Shown here: positions 1 to 12,000 of the stretch, piece after piece
How positions within the stretch are numbered: position 1 is the stretch's first letter
Layout of the letters: the number at the start of each line of letters is the position of its first letter
DNA from: JBMTVN01 sp046047235
GTDB taxonomy: Bacteria > Verrucomicrobiota > Verrucomicrobiia > Limisphaerales > JAHDYP01
DNA length: 64,000 bases
Assembly (NCBI GenBank): GCA_046047235.1
Contig: JBJOII010000044.1
Location: forward strand, 8,956 to 72,955
Direction: 5' to 3'
Translations under genes and position numbers: made by a program
The notes under the pieces: generated by a model
Seen by the model: the letters and a program-made list of their open reading frames with translations, nothing else
Told to the model about the DNA's origin: nothing
Database searches by the model: none

Positions 1-2014
1 TATCCACCCGGGGACCATCGGCCGCGCGGGCAATCACCGGATTGATCATCATCACCGGAGCGCTCTCCTGCCCCACCGGGACCATGATCTCTGTCAGGTC
101 CAACACGTCCCCCTCCATGGCATTGAAATCGGTGACCACATTCCCCCCGCCGCTGCGGTCAAATACGAAACGGTCAGCACCTCCCCCACCAGCAACCCTG
201 TTCTCCCCCGGTCCTGCACGAAGGATATCCGCCAGATCGCCCCCCACCAGGACGTCATCGGCAAACCCACCCGTGAGGAAGTTGCGTACATCACGCCGTC
301 CGATCAGGGTCACGGGCATCACGTCCAGTCGATGGTTCCAAGAGAGCACCCCTTCCCACCGGGACAGTTGGTATTCCTCTACAAGTGCCCGGGCGAGAGG
401 GGTGACCGGGTAATCGTAATAGATGAGCTCACGGACCTGCCCCGAGAACAGCTGGCTGGGCGCAGCCGCCCCCAGCGGATAGAGCGCACCAATCGTGGAA
501 TACGCGAACGGCAGTGTCGTCGCAGTATTCGCCGACAGCCATACGCCATGATCCGGGATGTCCAGATGAGTACTTTCCGGGCCGCCCGTCAAAGAGTAGA
601 GCCCCGCAGCACCAACCGGGGCCAGCGGGGCCAGCATCGTCCGTCCGTTCTGGGTCGCCTGCAGGTACGTTGTCCTCGCCTGGGTAGACACGTCCACCTG
701 CAGGTCCGCGTTGCGGAACACCGTCTGGCTGGTCGCAGATCCGCCATTTGGCTCGAAGGCCACCATGGCCGTGAAATAGGGCGAGTGAACAGCCCCGTCA
801 TCAAGGTAGAGGTAGCTTCCCGCCTCAAACTGCACCGCGCCCTCTTCCAACACAGGTTGCCGGGAAACGGACGGCTGGTAGGCATCGTGCCGACCATCGG
901 TCGAGTCGGGCCACTCGGCAACGGCCGCAGTGGTAATCGTGCTCGGGTCCAGCCAGATCGTCGGCTTTTCCACGATCCCAGTCCCGGGCGAGAATCCCTT
1001 GATCGTCAGGCTGAGCAGTCGCTCAGCCGGCAAGCTCAGGCTGACAGCATCCCGCACGAGCAAGGGTGTGATGCCTGAACCAAAACCCGCCTCTGCCATC
1101 AGTGTAATCTCCCCGTTAAGCACCGCTTCATAGGTAAACTCGGTTCCCACTTCAATCGGAACCCCCAGCCACAACCAGTCCAGACCAGGCAACGCCCGCT
1201 GATACGACAGGAAGATCTGCGATGGATGACTATCGGCATCAATCACGGTCAGGGCCAAGCCCGCCTGACCGCCTGCAGGCACCCACAACTGGTCAGTTAG
1301 AAGCTCGGGGTCAGTGTTGGCCTCCATCGGGTCCGTCGACTGCACATACTCCTGGTAGTTTGAAAAACTGTCCAGATCCGGATCCAACCCGGAATCACTG
1401 CCGCTGTAGGGGTTGAGGCCATGGACCTGCTCCCACCAGTCCGCCATGCCGTCGCCATCAGTGTCCGCCTCCTCGATACTCACAGCCAGGTCGACCCGGT
1501 ACTCCGCCGACCGATTGGCGGCACTGAGCACCAAAGCGTTCAACTGGGATGGATCCACAAAGGCAACCGCCGAGCCGCTCTGGGAGGTCTTCGACATCGA
1601 GTAGGCAGCCATCAGGTGGAAACCGGTCTCCATGATCGGCAAGGCTACACCCACGTTCTGCTCGCTGCTGGGAGTTTTATAGTAGGTGGGAATCGTCAGT
1701 CGGTAGGAATACTGCCCGTTATCCCCCACCGGACGCACATCTGTGCTGAACACGTGAACAGAAGACGGCGTGTTGCCCGATGCGTTAACGCTGAGTATGA
1801 CTTGCAGGCTGCCCTGGTACATCGGGTGGGGCGCGCCGGGTCCCAGGTTGAGCAGCTTGCCGTAGAGCACGATCGGCGGCTCACTCCACGACGTGGCCCG
1901 CAGCACCGGCGCCAACCCTGACAGCAAAACGAGCAGCAGCACCGGATGCAGGCCGCGGTGAGGATACTTGGCGGACTTTTCCATCTTCATGACAAAAGAA
2001 AGCAGCGGTTTCAT
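1..2014 (-). CDS. Secreted TSP3/LamG-like/RTX protein, 3' end outside window
   Basis: An open minus-strand frame of at least 671 codons runs off the left edge. The ATG at 2014 overlaps the stop of the upstream foldase gene (ATGA), so it is probably translated by coupling; other ATGs lie at 1990 and 1984. A hydrophobic export signal (LLLVLLSGLAPVLRA) covers residues ~25-40. Around residue 180 is a thrombospondin type-3-like calcium motif (DTDGDGMADWWEQ). Residues ~350-470 resemble the LamG/concanavalin fold (WLDPST, VAEWPDSTDG). Residues ~575-650 hold an RTX-type calcium segment (GGFADDVLVGG, GGGGADRFVFD, VTDFNAMEGDVLDL). RTX segments are usual in type I-secreted or surface proteins, but here an N-terminal signal is also present. 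It is last visible in an operon with a giant exported protein. The exact function is unknown. Confidence 0.8.
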   Translation of the reverse strand, partial: MKPLLSFVMKMEKSAKYPHRGLHPVLLLVLLSGLAPVLRATSWSEPPIVLYGKLLNLGPGAPHPMYQGSLQVILSVNASGNTPSSVHVFSTDVRPVGDNGQYSYRLTIPTYYKTPSSEQNVGVALPIMETGFHLMAAYSMSKTSQSGSAVAFVDPSQLNALVLSAANRSAEYRVDLAVSIEEADTDGDGMADWWEQVHGLNPYSGSDSGLDPDLDSFSNYQEYVQSTDPMEANTDPELLTDQLWVPAGGQAGLALTVIDADSHPSQIFLSYQRALPGLDWLWLGVPIEVGTEFTYEAVLNGEITLMAEAGFGSGITPLLVRDAVSLSLPAERLLSLTIKGFSPGTGIVEKPTIWLDPSTITTAAVAEWPDSTDGRHDAYQPSVSRQPVLEEGAVQFEAGSYLYLDDGAVHSPYFTAMVAFEPNGGSATSQTVFRNADLQVDVSTQARTTYLQATQNGRTMLAPLAPVGAAGLYSLTGGPESTHLDIPDHGVWLSANTATTLPFAYSTIGALYPLGAAAPSQLFSGQVRELIYYDYPVTPLARALVEEYQLSRWEGVLSWNHRLDVMPVTLIGRRDVRNFLTGGFADDVLVGGDLADILRAGPGENRVAGGGGADRFVFDRSGGGNVVTDFNAMEGDVLDLTEIMVPVGQESAPVMMINPVIARAADGPRVD

Positions 2015-3042
2015 GGGGTCGAGAGGGCCGGCATCGGCCCGCTCCGGGCGGCAGCGACGGCACTGTTGCTGGATGGGTTTAAAATCATGGAAGCCAGCCG
2101 GGCCGGGGCATCCTCTGGGCGCTCCATACTGCCACTTCCCAAAATCTCTCGCGTGAAATCCTCCTCCGCCTGCCGGCGGGCCTTCGCCAGCAGCGACCGG
2201 CGGATTTCTTCACGCACCGATTCAAAAGTGGACTCACTGGCGGGGCGTCGCTCCATCAGCCGCACCAGGAAGATCCCGTCCGGAGTCGTGGACACCTCGC
2301 TGACATCGCCGGGTTCACGGAGCGTGGAGGCCAGGCGCAGGATCTCGGCGTTCCAGGAATCCTGACCCGGTGCGACTGAGAGCCACCCAATATCACCGCC
2401 CTTGTAACGGGAGACCCGGTGTTCGGTCTGGGTCAGTGCCAGCCGGCCAAAACCCTGTTCCACCGGAAAGGCCGCCCCACCCTGCAACACCTCAGCCCGG
2501 GCCGCTTCCAGCCGCGGACGATAGCGCTCCACCAGGGGGGCCTGTCCCCGGGTATTAAACCACAGCACCGCAGCCCGAACCTGCTCGGGCCGGGCATAAC
2601 GGGTCGTCCGGTTCTGCTCATACTCCGCGGCCAGCTCGGCCTCGGAAATGGTAATAAGACCCAGCCGCTCCTGCAGACGGGTTGCACGCAGCCGGCCAAT
2701 CAACAAGCGGTCCACCTCCGCCGCCACCTCGGGATCCCGGTCCAGACCCACCTCACGGGCTGCCCCGGCCAAGGCCACCCGTTCCATCAACTGGTCCAGC
2801 ACCGCCTGCCTTGCCTCTGGCGTATCCTCAGACCTCCGCGCCCGTTCCCAAGCGATCCGGAAGTCCGCTGCCGTAATCGCACGGCCATGCACAAACGCGA
2901 GAACGTCGTCGCCAAACTCAGCCGCAGAGGACTGAGGCGCCTTGCGCCCACATCCCGTGACCAGCAGGCACAGGCAGGCCACTACACCCACCGCCACGGC
3001 AGATCGAAGATGGAGTAAGCTGTTGGAACCCGCGTCACTCAT
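2011..3042 (-). CDS. SurA/PpiC-type peptidylprolyl isomerase lipoprotein
   Basis: A 343-aa periplasmic foldase of the parvulin/SurA type. The N-terminus is a lipoprotein signal with lipobox LVTGC, putting the lipidated cysteine at residue 31. A SurA-like chaperone helix region follows (residues ~45-150), then a parvulin-like region (~160-300) containing DIGWLSVAPGQ, GDVSEVSTTPDGIFLVRL and a C-terminal helix rich in Arg and Glu. Such proteins isomerise prolyl bonds and escort outer-membrane or secreted proteins. The ATG at 3042 lies one base after the stop of the 3657-aa gene, and its own stop overlaps the start of the next gene. This suggests a dedicated chaperone for the products of the same operon, which is inference. 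Parvulin catalytic residues are not all obvious, so a purely chaperone role is possible. Confidence 0.85.
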   Translation of the reverse strand: MSDAGSNSLLHLRSAVAVGVVACLCLLVTGCGRKAPQSSAAEFGDDVLAFVHGRAITAADFRIAWERARRSEDTPEARQAVLDQLMERVALAGAAREVGLDRDPEVAAEVDRLLIGRLRATRLQERLGLITISEAELAAEYEQNRTTRYARPEQVRAAVLWFNTRGQAPLVERYRPRLEAARAEVLQGGAAFPVEQGFGRLALTQTEHRVSRYKGGDIGWLSVAPGQDSWNAEILRLASTLREPGDVSEVSTTPDGIFLVRLMERRPASESTFESVREEIRRSLLAKARRQAEEDFTREILGSGSMERPEDAPARLASMILNPSSNSAVAAARSGPMPALSTP

Positions 3043-3043
3043 G

Positions 3044-6000
3044 TCACATGCCCTGATTGGAATACGTCTCCAGATACAACTTGATGTCGGTCACGGTTTC
3101 GATGAACCGAGCCAGACCAGCGTCCTTATCCGCGCTCAACGTGGCGCCAGGAATGATCAGCAGCCAGCGCGTGTTCCAAGCGGACCGCCCATACAGACGG
3201 CTCGATGAGTTCCAGCCGGGATGCAGCGGGTCCAAGGTCATCTCATCCGCACCAGTCAAACCGTAGTCGGAAATAAAGGCCCGCGAATCCCCAAACCGGA
3301 TGCGCTCAGCGTAGGCCCCGTCCAAACCATTCATCGTGGGTTGATAATCGTAGCTGCCCAGACTCTCCTCGTTCAGCACATAAGGCACCGGGATCCGCTG
3401 GCTCACCACATCCCAGCTACGCACGGTAGGCACCTGCGTATCAGAGCAATACTGCAGGTCCAACCCCACCGGCACGAGGTAGAAGCGCGGACTGATCGAG
3501 AGCTGCGAACTGGAACCGACCGCATCCACGTCGTAGCCCTGGAACACGGCCGTGAAAGCACGAATCTTGGTGGCATAGTTCGCCGGACTGAACGCGTGAT
3601 CCAGCCCGCTTAGCGCCCGGCCAAAGAAGTTCTTGCCCGAGGCGATCTGAGTCGAAAACTCGACCACCAACCCCGGCTGGGCACCATCGGAAGGCGGGGC
3701 AAAAGGCCGGCAATACTGGGCAAACTCAGGCACGCGCCACAGGTCCGCCACCAGCGAGGCTGCCAAGGCATCGCGCCACCGATTGTCGCTGTCAGCCAAC
3801 GGGCTGATCCGCATCATCTCACTCCGCAGGGAAACAATGTTGGCCTCGCCCTGCGAGTTGTTCAGCCCAATCTGGCCTTGGAGGGCATCGTAATCTGCCG
3901 ACAGCTCCTCCAGGATCTCCGCCAGGCCGCCGTTGCCTCCATGAGGCTCGCCATCGGCCCAGTTGCCCAGGGTCCGGGTCTTGACGATCTCCTCAAGCAA
4001 CTTCGTGGCCGATGCCGGGTGGCTATCGGACAGGCTGGTCTCGTAATCGTAGGTCTTGACCGTGAGCCAGGCGTGGCGCAGGGCGTTGTCCAGCGCCAGG
4101 TCATACTTGCGCATGGCCTCCGTCCGATTCAGCCGTGTCACGAGGTCAGCATAGCGGTTGCGCTGTGCCTTCGCCGCGATCTGCCGGTTCAATGCTGCCC
4201 GCTCAGCCACCAGCCTCTCACCCTCAGCAACGACGCTTCTGACATGTCCCTCAGCCATTTTTAAGCGCCACAGCGGCGCCATCAACTGCGCCCGCTGCCT
4301 CTCCTCATCCTTCAGCTCAGCCGACAACTCCTTCAATAACTCCAGGAATTCGTTGTAGGCTTCAATGGTCTCCGACCCGGCATGTTCACTGATCTCCGCA
4401 ATCTTGGCAGAGAGCTCGGCAACAGCTGCCGCTAGATCCAGACCTAAAGCGATACGTTCACGCGTTTCGTTGATCACATCGCCAGATTCAATAAGGGCGG
4501 CGCGGACTGTAGAGAACAGGTCCATTCCGTTAAATGCACCAACCGACTTAGGGACGGCCTCTGCGGCATCAGCCATCGCACCACCTGCACCCTTCTGGTT
4601 TAACTTAGCTCGCTGCTTCACCGTGCCATCAACGATCGATGCCGTCTTCTCGAGCGCAGCCTTGGCACTCTCAAAACTAATCAGAAGTGCCTGGTAATAC
4701 CCCACGAAGCCGAGCTTCTCCTGAACAGCCTCCAGCTTCTGCTTGGTAAAGTAGGTCAGCAAAAGGATGTCCTTCGTGTAGTCGTTGTATCCTTCCAAGG
4801 CGAGGTCCAGCTCGATCTGGGCCTCAAGCATCTCATTCAATGCGCGCTGAACCTCTCCCACCGCTGCACGACGTCCCCAGCTCGACGGAGCCTGAAATGC
4901 ATAATCCGCGGTCTCTGATATCGGAAGCGGAGTATACAAAACCGTGTCGTTGTCCCCACCAGTCTCGATGTGGTTGGGATTGTTCAAAATCAACTCACCG
5001 AAATCCCCATCCGGCAGGTAAAAACCCTCGAAAAGGTCACTGCTTGAAGGCGCATCGAACCCGATCACATCGAAATCCAAAGCTTCTGCGGTGATCTTGA
5101 TGTCATCGAGATTGGATTCCCAAACGAACTGCCCCTCCACAACCTCAGGCAGTATACCGTCCGGAGAAACCGCATCGATATACATGTAAGTCAGGGTGTC
5201 CGGACCGCTATAGCCCTCGGCGAACACCTGCCCCGGCCCGATCGCACCCTGATATGGCGTGCCATACAATTCGATCAGCCTGTTCTTGTAGTCCAAGTCC
5301 TGCAAAATGGCCTGCTCCTGTAAAGCACGCGTGTCATCGGCAACGCGTTTCAACTGCTCCTCCGCCTGACTGGCAAACTCATAGGCTGCCACCGCGTTCC
5401 TGGCCGCTCCAATGGCCTTGTCCAGACTCTGCCTGAATGGCGGCACGCGTTCCCAATCGGTCCCGTCATAATAAGGGTCCGCCTGAAAAGCCATCGCCTC
5501 GCTATCCAATCCCAGCGGGTTGAGCCCGCGGTTCACCTGGTCAACAATGTCCTGAACCTCGTTCAGTCCGGCAGCCACGGATGCGGTCTCAGCCAGCGTC
5601 GTGGCACGGTCGATCCGATCCAGCCCCTCCGCCGTGGCGGAAGCTGTAGCCGGGGTCACCGCATTGGCCGCCATCCAGTCGAACCATGCCCCCTGTCCTA
5701 CGCGTCGGGACCATTCAGATACACCCCAGGCACGCGATGGTTCGACGGTATCCTCATACCCCTGCCATTGCCCCTCGGGATCAGAAACATACGCATCGCG
5801 GTAGGTAGCCTTGATGATCTCCTCACCCGCACGCACCTTGTCGGCCGCGATGGTGGCAAAGGTCTTTTCGTCCAGATAATCCACCGGCAGGACATTCCCC
5901 AGCAGTGAGTAAAGCTCCGACTGCGCCAGCCACCCGTAACCGGGACGCCGGAGTAATTCATAGTGCATCTCAATCGATGAGAGGTAGTGGCCCCACGCAT

Positions 6001-9000
6001 CCCCATGCCCCATCGGATACTGCAATGCGGCATCCGTCTCATCGATGAGGCCGTCATCGTTGAGATCTTGAATGTTGTAGGTCGCATTGTAGAAGGCTTC
6101 GCCATCGGCCTTGAAATAATTCCAGAAAAGCCGGTTGAACGCCGGATAGGCCTTGATGAAATCCGTGCCGCGCAACAGCGCCAACTCTTCGTCCTGAGGA
6201 TTGGCCACCTGGTTCTTGAAGGCGAACGCATCCATCGAAAGTCCCAAAGACGAAGCTGCAGGCTGGGGCACCACGAAGTTCTGCGCATCAGCAAACGCTT
6301 CACTACCGAGCAATTGATACAGAAACGCCAGGCGCGTGGCCGCCAGCAGGATCGCTTGATCCGTCCCCGGATCGCCGGAATCGACGTCAGGATCGCTCGG
6401 CAATGCACTCAGTTCTTTGGCCCGTCCAAGGACAGTCTCGTAAAGCTGGATCAATCCCACGTTCTCCAGGCTGTTCTTGTCTGCATTCAGGGCCACATCA
6501 CCTATGTAGGGTCCGCCCGCCTCCATCAACATGCTCGAATAAGTGGCAGGAGCATCACCGCTGAAGGTGGCCGAGTAGCGGGCCTCATAGAGATTAACCT
6601 GGTCGAGCACGCGCTTCACCCAGCCCATCACGAGTTGGGGCAAATACCGCCTGCTGCCGTCAGCTTGCAGCTGCGGCGAGTTGGCCGCCCCCGCCCACTG
6701 GAACGGAACAGGTTCCTCCGGTACGGAAGCCCAATCCGGATTCGAATCGCCAGGCAGGACATTCCGCCAACTCGCATCCGCCACGATCCCCGCCGCAGGC
6801 TCGTTCCCCTCAGCCGCTTCCATTAACTCCTCCTCAGCCCCATAGCGCACAAAGAAAAACTTGTCCGCAAGCGCTGTCACCGGATCACCCTCAAAGTTAA
6901 TGGAGTTCAACCCCAGCCCCTGCTGGTAGACCTGCCACCCGGCGGCAGTCGGCGAGCTTGAGTCGTCAGGGGAGGATATCTGGCTCAGCTGCGTCACCTC
7001 ATGGATCCACCACTGGTAGTAGATCTCGGCAGTGTTGCCGCCAAAGTCACCCGTATGCTGAAGGTTGATGTTCTCACTGAAAGGATCCTGCGGTGTCAGC
7101 ACCTCCACCGAACCACGATAGCGCTCCTCAGTTAGCTGGATGATGTGCAGGGCCACCACACCCGTGGTCCCCGGATCGTTATTCTCCGCCAGAACCACAT
7201 ACTCCGGACCCTCAGGCTGGGATGTCAGGAACTCCGGGGTTGCCACCAAGGCTGACCCCACCCCGAGGCTACTTAAGGGAACCACCTCTCCCACGCCGCT
7301 GGCCGCTACTTCAACGAGATCGTCCTCTTCATAGAACGGCACACTGACGAGGTCGGGTCTGGAGCCCGGGTCGACCACACCCAAACCGAAATCCTCCTCC
7401 GTGGTAAACTCGGTGATGGAGGCCTCATAAAGGTTTTCCACCGCTTCGGTCCAGGCCTCGTTGTCCTCTCCCGGAAGCTCAAGGAGAACCTCGACATCCT
7501 CCTCGGTGAGAAAATTCGGCTGGAGCACATACGGTTGAACCGGCTGCTGCGTGAGGTCAGGATCCCCACTCTCGAGATTATTCAATAGGCCACGAAACAC
7601 CAACTGGCCGGCCAGCGAATCATAGTAGAACCGCTTGCCCAGTGAGGCATCCAGGTCCTTGAAATACCACCGGCTCCCGGCAACCAGAACCTTGGCCGGG
7701 TTCGAAGGCTGGAGAGTATCCGGCATTTCAGCCTGCGCGAGATGCGCTGCGATGCGGTCCAGCGGGCGTGTGACTCGAACGGAGGATTCCGTGAAAGGCT
7801 GCCCCTCTGCCACATCGGCAGCCTCCTGCAGCATCATGGACGGCGTACGATCATCGTAGACGACCTCGACAGAAGCCATGTCCACCACGGCAGGCAAACC
7901 GGGGCTAGAGGGATGGTCCTGCACATACTCGCCACCGGCATAGGTCAGCGTCTCCCCCTTCTTCAGTATCGGATACCCGCTGCCCCAGTAAGTCTCATAA
8001 AGCGACGCCGCAGCCAAGGTGGTTGGATCGGTGAACGCCTCCCAATCCCCCTGCTCGACATTCTCAGGCGCCCAGGCCACGGGAGTACCAGTTGGCACCG
8101 CTTCGTCGCCTACCCAGAAACCGGGTTGTGACGGATACCAGTAGCGTTGGAAAAAGCGACCGCCACCCGACACCGTCCAACGATTACCGGTTCGATCCTC
8201 CCAGAGCGATCTCTGCATATTCGTCACTCCCTCACGGACGAAGGCGATGTTACCGCCAAGCGTATTCGTCAACACCACGTTGCCGATGGCGAGGCTCAGG
8301 GGGTAAGGCGCCACGACCGGCTGACCGGCAAAGGCCACGTAGGAAAAGTCATAGGTCGGGTTGGACGGTTGCGGCAATACGCCTCCCTCCACGTCAAAGA
8401 TGGTATGCGTCTCGGGATCGGTGTGGGGAAACGGTTGAGACGATTCGTTCGTGCGCACAGTCAGAACCGCATAAGCCTGCATACCGTAGGCATCGCTGGC
8501 CGTGGCCGCTCCAGGCGTGCTGTATTGAACCAGCACGAAAGGCTCCGACGTGTATTCCGTGCCGCCCCCGAAACTGTTCAGTCCGTTCTGCAGGGCAAAC
8601 GCCGCTGACTGGCCGAGATCAAACCGCGGATCACCGGTGAGCTGATAAGCCTTCGAGGAGGCTATAAATGCATGCTCCTCGTTGGGATTGTAGCCGATGG
8701 CACCACGATCCGGCTGATTATAGATTACCAGGCTGTCGTAAAGCTCAGGATCCCAGATCATCTGGTAATTCGGCTCATCGGTGACGGACACCCCCTGCCC
8801 GACCCCTTCACTACCCATCTGACTGGAAAGATAAATCACCGGCGTCTCGGAATTCCCAGCATCCGGCCAGCTTACGGTGTATTCGGTGTGAATGATGGGT
8901 TGATATGTCGGAGGTTCCGCCGCACCGATTGACTGGGTGTTCTGATACCAGCCCACGATCAACGGCTGCTCGGATGCCTCGGAATCGTTCACAGGATAAA

Positions 9001-12000
9001 CCGGTCCCCACTCACCCACCGCCGCACCAAAATTGTAGATCGCCGGGTTGTAGTTCTTCGAAAGCGGGCTAATCGCACCGGACAGAAAACCGGCACCATC
9101 CGCATCAGACTGGACCCGCTCAGCCACTAGAGCATCCGCCTCATCCGATTCCTCAGTCACGTTCACCACACGCACGGTCACAGTCTCCATGCTCATGTTC
9201 CCTGTGGCCGCCTGCTGCGGATCCGTCCGACGGGTAAAGACCACCACCGACCGGTTCGCCGGCAGGGTATCCGTGAAAACCTTGGTACCGACCAGCTGGG
9301 CCGTATTGTTCTCGGCGAATGCCAAATCCTTGAAATACCAGTCATCCGTGGCGAACGGATCCAAATCGGCCGGAGCCGGAGCAGCGCCATTGGGTGGCAG
9401 GTTGTAGGTGTAATGAGACCTCGGCGCCCCGGGATACGGGGCAATCACTTCAGGAAAGGTGTTCGTGGAAAGATAAAGTAATTGCCCATCCGTGATCCCC
9501 TGACGTGACCCGTCCTTGTTCTCAAACCCCAGGAATCCGCTCCGGACCACGGAATCACCTGGAAAACCAGCGGTCACCTTGATGGTGTTCGTGTAGCCCG
9601 TGATATCAGGCCAGGTCAGCGTGAATATGCCTGGCTTGGTGGGATACCATGTCTTGCTCACGTAGTCCCATTCCCAGCCAGAAAGACTGCCCCCCGGCGG
9701 AGGGCCGTCCTCCTGTGGGCTCGAATCGTTCGCCGAAGGACCGGCCACAGTGACCGCCAGTTTGCTTGAACCGACGGGCAACTCCGGGTAGAGACCGGCA
9801 TTGGCTGAAGCCAGCGAGGAAACATCAAACCCCTGGCCCAGAGCCAAATTGATCCGGTGGATGGTCCGGCCGTAACTGAAATTCAGGTTGCCCGGACCGA
9901 ACACCCCGGGAAAAGTGTATTGCCTCGTCACCTGTCCGTTGCGCAACCCATCGACCAGACTGTTCACACCAACGCTGCTGAAAAAGTTCAGGTTTCCGGT
10001 GATGCCAGACAGGGTATACCTGCGGTCTACGGTGCGGTTCACTGTCCCCACCGTAAGCACCTCCCCCTCCCTCAACCAAAGATCCAGCACGTTGACCACC
10101 CCGGCGCCCAGCGGCGCGGCAGCATCGCTGGTGCTGCCATCCACATTAGCCTCCGACACCTCACCAGCGAAGTAAGGCAACTGACTCACGGATTCGATGC
10201 CGCTCTCGTCCGAGCAGGTCACTCCCACCTGAAAAAGGAACTCCTTGTTCCAATTCCAGAACACCCGCCGCCAGTCATCCAAAGGTGCCTTGCCGATGGG
10301 ATCGATCTGGACGGTGTTCTGCCCGCCCTCAATGGAGGTCAACCCCAAGCGGAATCCGGGCATAATCGCGCCCTGCATGGTTCCAACTGCGGTATCCGGC
10401 GAAAACAACTCCTCGAAACCATGCGCCACAAACACCAGACCACTGCCCTCAGCCGACACCGAAGTAACCTGCCCCTGCGCCAGCAGATCCGAAGCCGCAA
10501 CCAGAAGACTGGAGTCCGGGATGGATGTAAGCGGTATTGCCTGGATATCCGAAGAATAGCTCACGGAAAGCGATCGCTCGCCACCATAGTCCATCATCAA
10601 GGTCTCAATAACATGGCTGCCCGGAGAAAGTGCGATACTGCCTGTCCCAATCCCGTTGAGACTCTGCATGTCAATGAGAAGGTGACCATCAATCCGGAAC
10701 TGCGCTGGCCCACTGGACGAAAGAGAAAAGGTGTAACGCCCGCTGGCGGGAGTAACAATCCCGGAGCGATGGTACCAGGCGTCCGATCCGTAGCCCTCAG
10801 CCTGCAAAGGAACATCGTTCGTGGAGGGCAGCAGAAAATTATTGGTCGTGTATTGATTGACCAGGGAAGAGCTCTGCAGCTGTGAGAGATGAGGAAGCTG
10901 AAAGGTAGGCGCCAAGAGATAATCCCCCGAGATCGGAAGAAGCTCGTTGGCAGGAGTCGTATCACCCGCCAAGCGCCAGGCAACCTGGCAAAAGTCGCCA
11001 ACCAAACCCTCCTTCCAAATCGCCTCTATGGCATATCGTTTGCCCGCCTCGAGATGAATCAAACGAGTCGTGTTGGGAGCACCGGGCTCTGAAAACACAT
11101 CTGTCCAACTATCCAGATAGGCCTCGAGCACCATGTTTTGGGGATTGTCATCCGGACTAATAAACAGGCGGGAAGTATCGTCGCTCCTCAGGAAGAAGGT
11201 GTAATCGGAGGTCTCTGTCGGGGTGATCCAGCCTGACATGCGACCGCCATATCCATCATGTGAATCATCCGGGTAGATCGGACGGGAGTCGAAGGCTGTC
11301 GTGTGCGTCGACAGTGAGGGAGAATCCGGGTAGTCGGGGGCGGCCAAAAGAGTGGTATCAAGATTGTTGTCCGAGGTGGAAAGACCCTCCCAGATCTCAA
11401 AAGTCAGGCGACCCTCCAGTGCTCCAGCCGGGAAGGTGAAATGCTCTACGTGAACACCGGGGGAAGGAGCAACGGTGGCTTCGTCGAAAGGCAGCTCGAG
11501 TATCAAACCGGGGGTCGGACCATATTCCCTCGTGGCCAGCGCAGTCCTGATGCTGTTCCTATCGAGCGCGCTGTTCCAAACACGAACATTATTCACACCA
11601 CCCGAAAAGAAAGCCGTGGCGTCGTCTCCCACCGCCCTGGCACCCACGGTGGCCACCATATCACCGCGGAATGGCTCCAGTAATGCAGTCGAGCTCTCGA
11701 TCAGGACACTGTCGCGGTAAACGGCCAGACTGTTGGTACCACCATTACCACGATAAACCACAGCCCAATGATGCCACTCCTCGTCTGTCCATCCGGGCAG
11801 GGCTGAAATACGTTGGCTGCCGTCCTCAATGTAGAAGCCGGTGTCGCTGCCAAACCCAACCAACAAACGCTGACCGGGACCACCCGAAGAACCCAGGCCG
11901 AACACCACCTGATCGGAAGCCTCAGGAGTCACATTGCGTCGGGCCCAAAACTCAATGGTGTACGCTTCCCTGGTTCCTGAAGGCAACTCGAGCGACCTTA

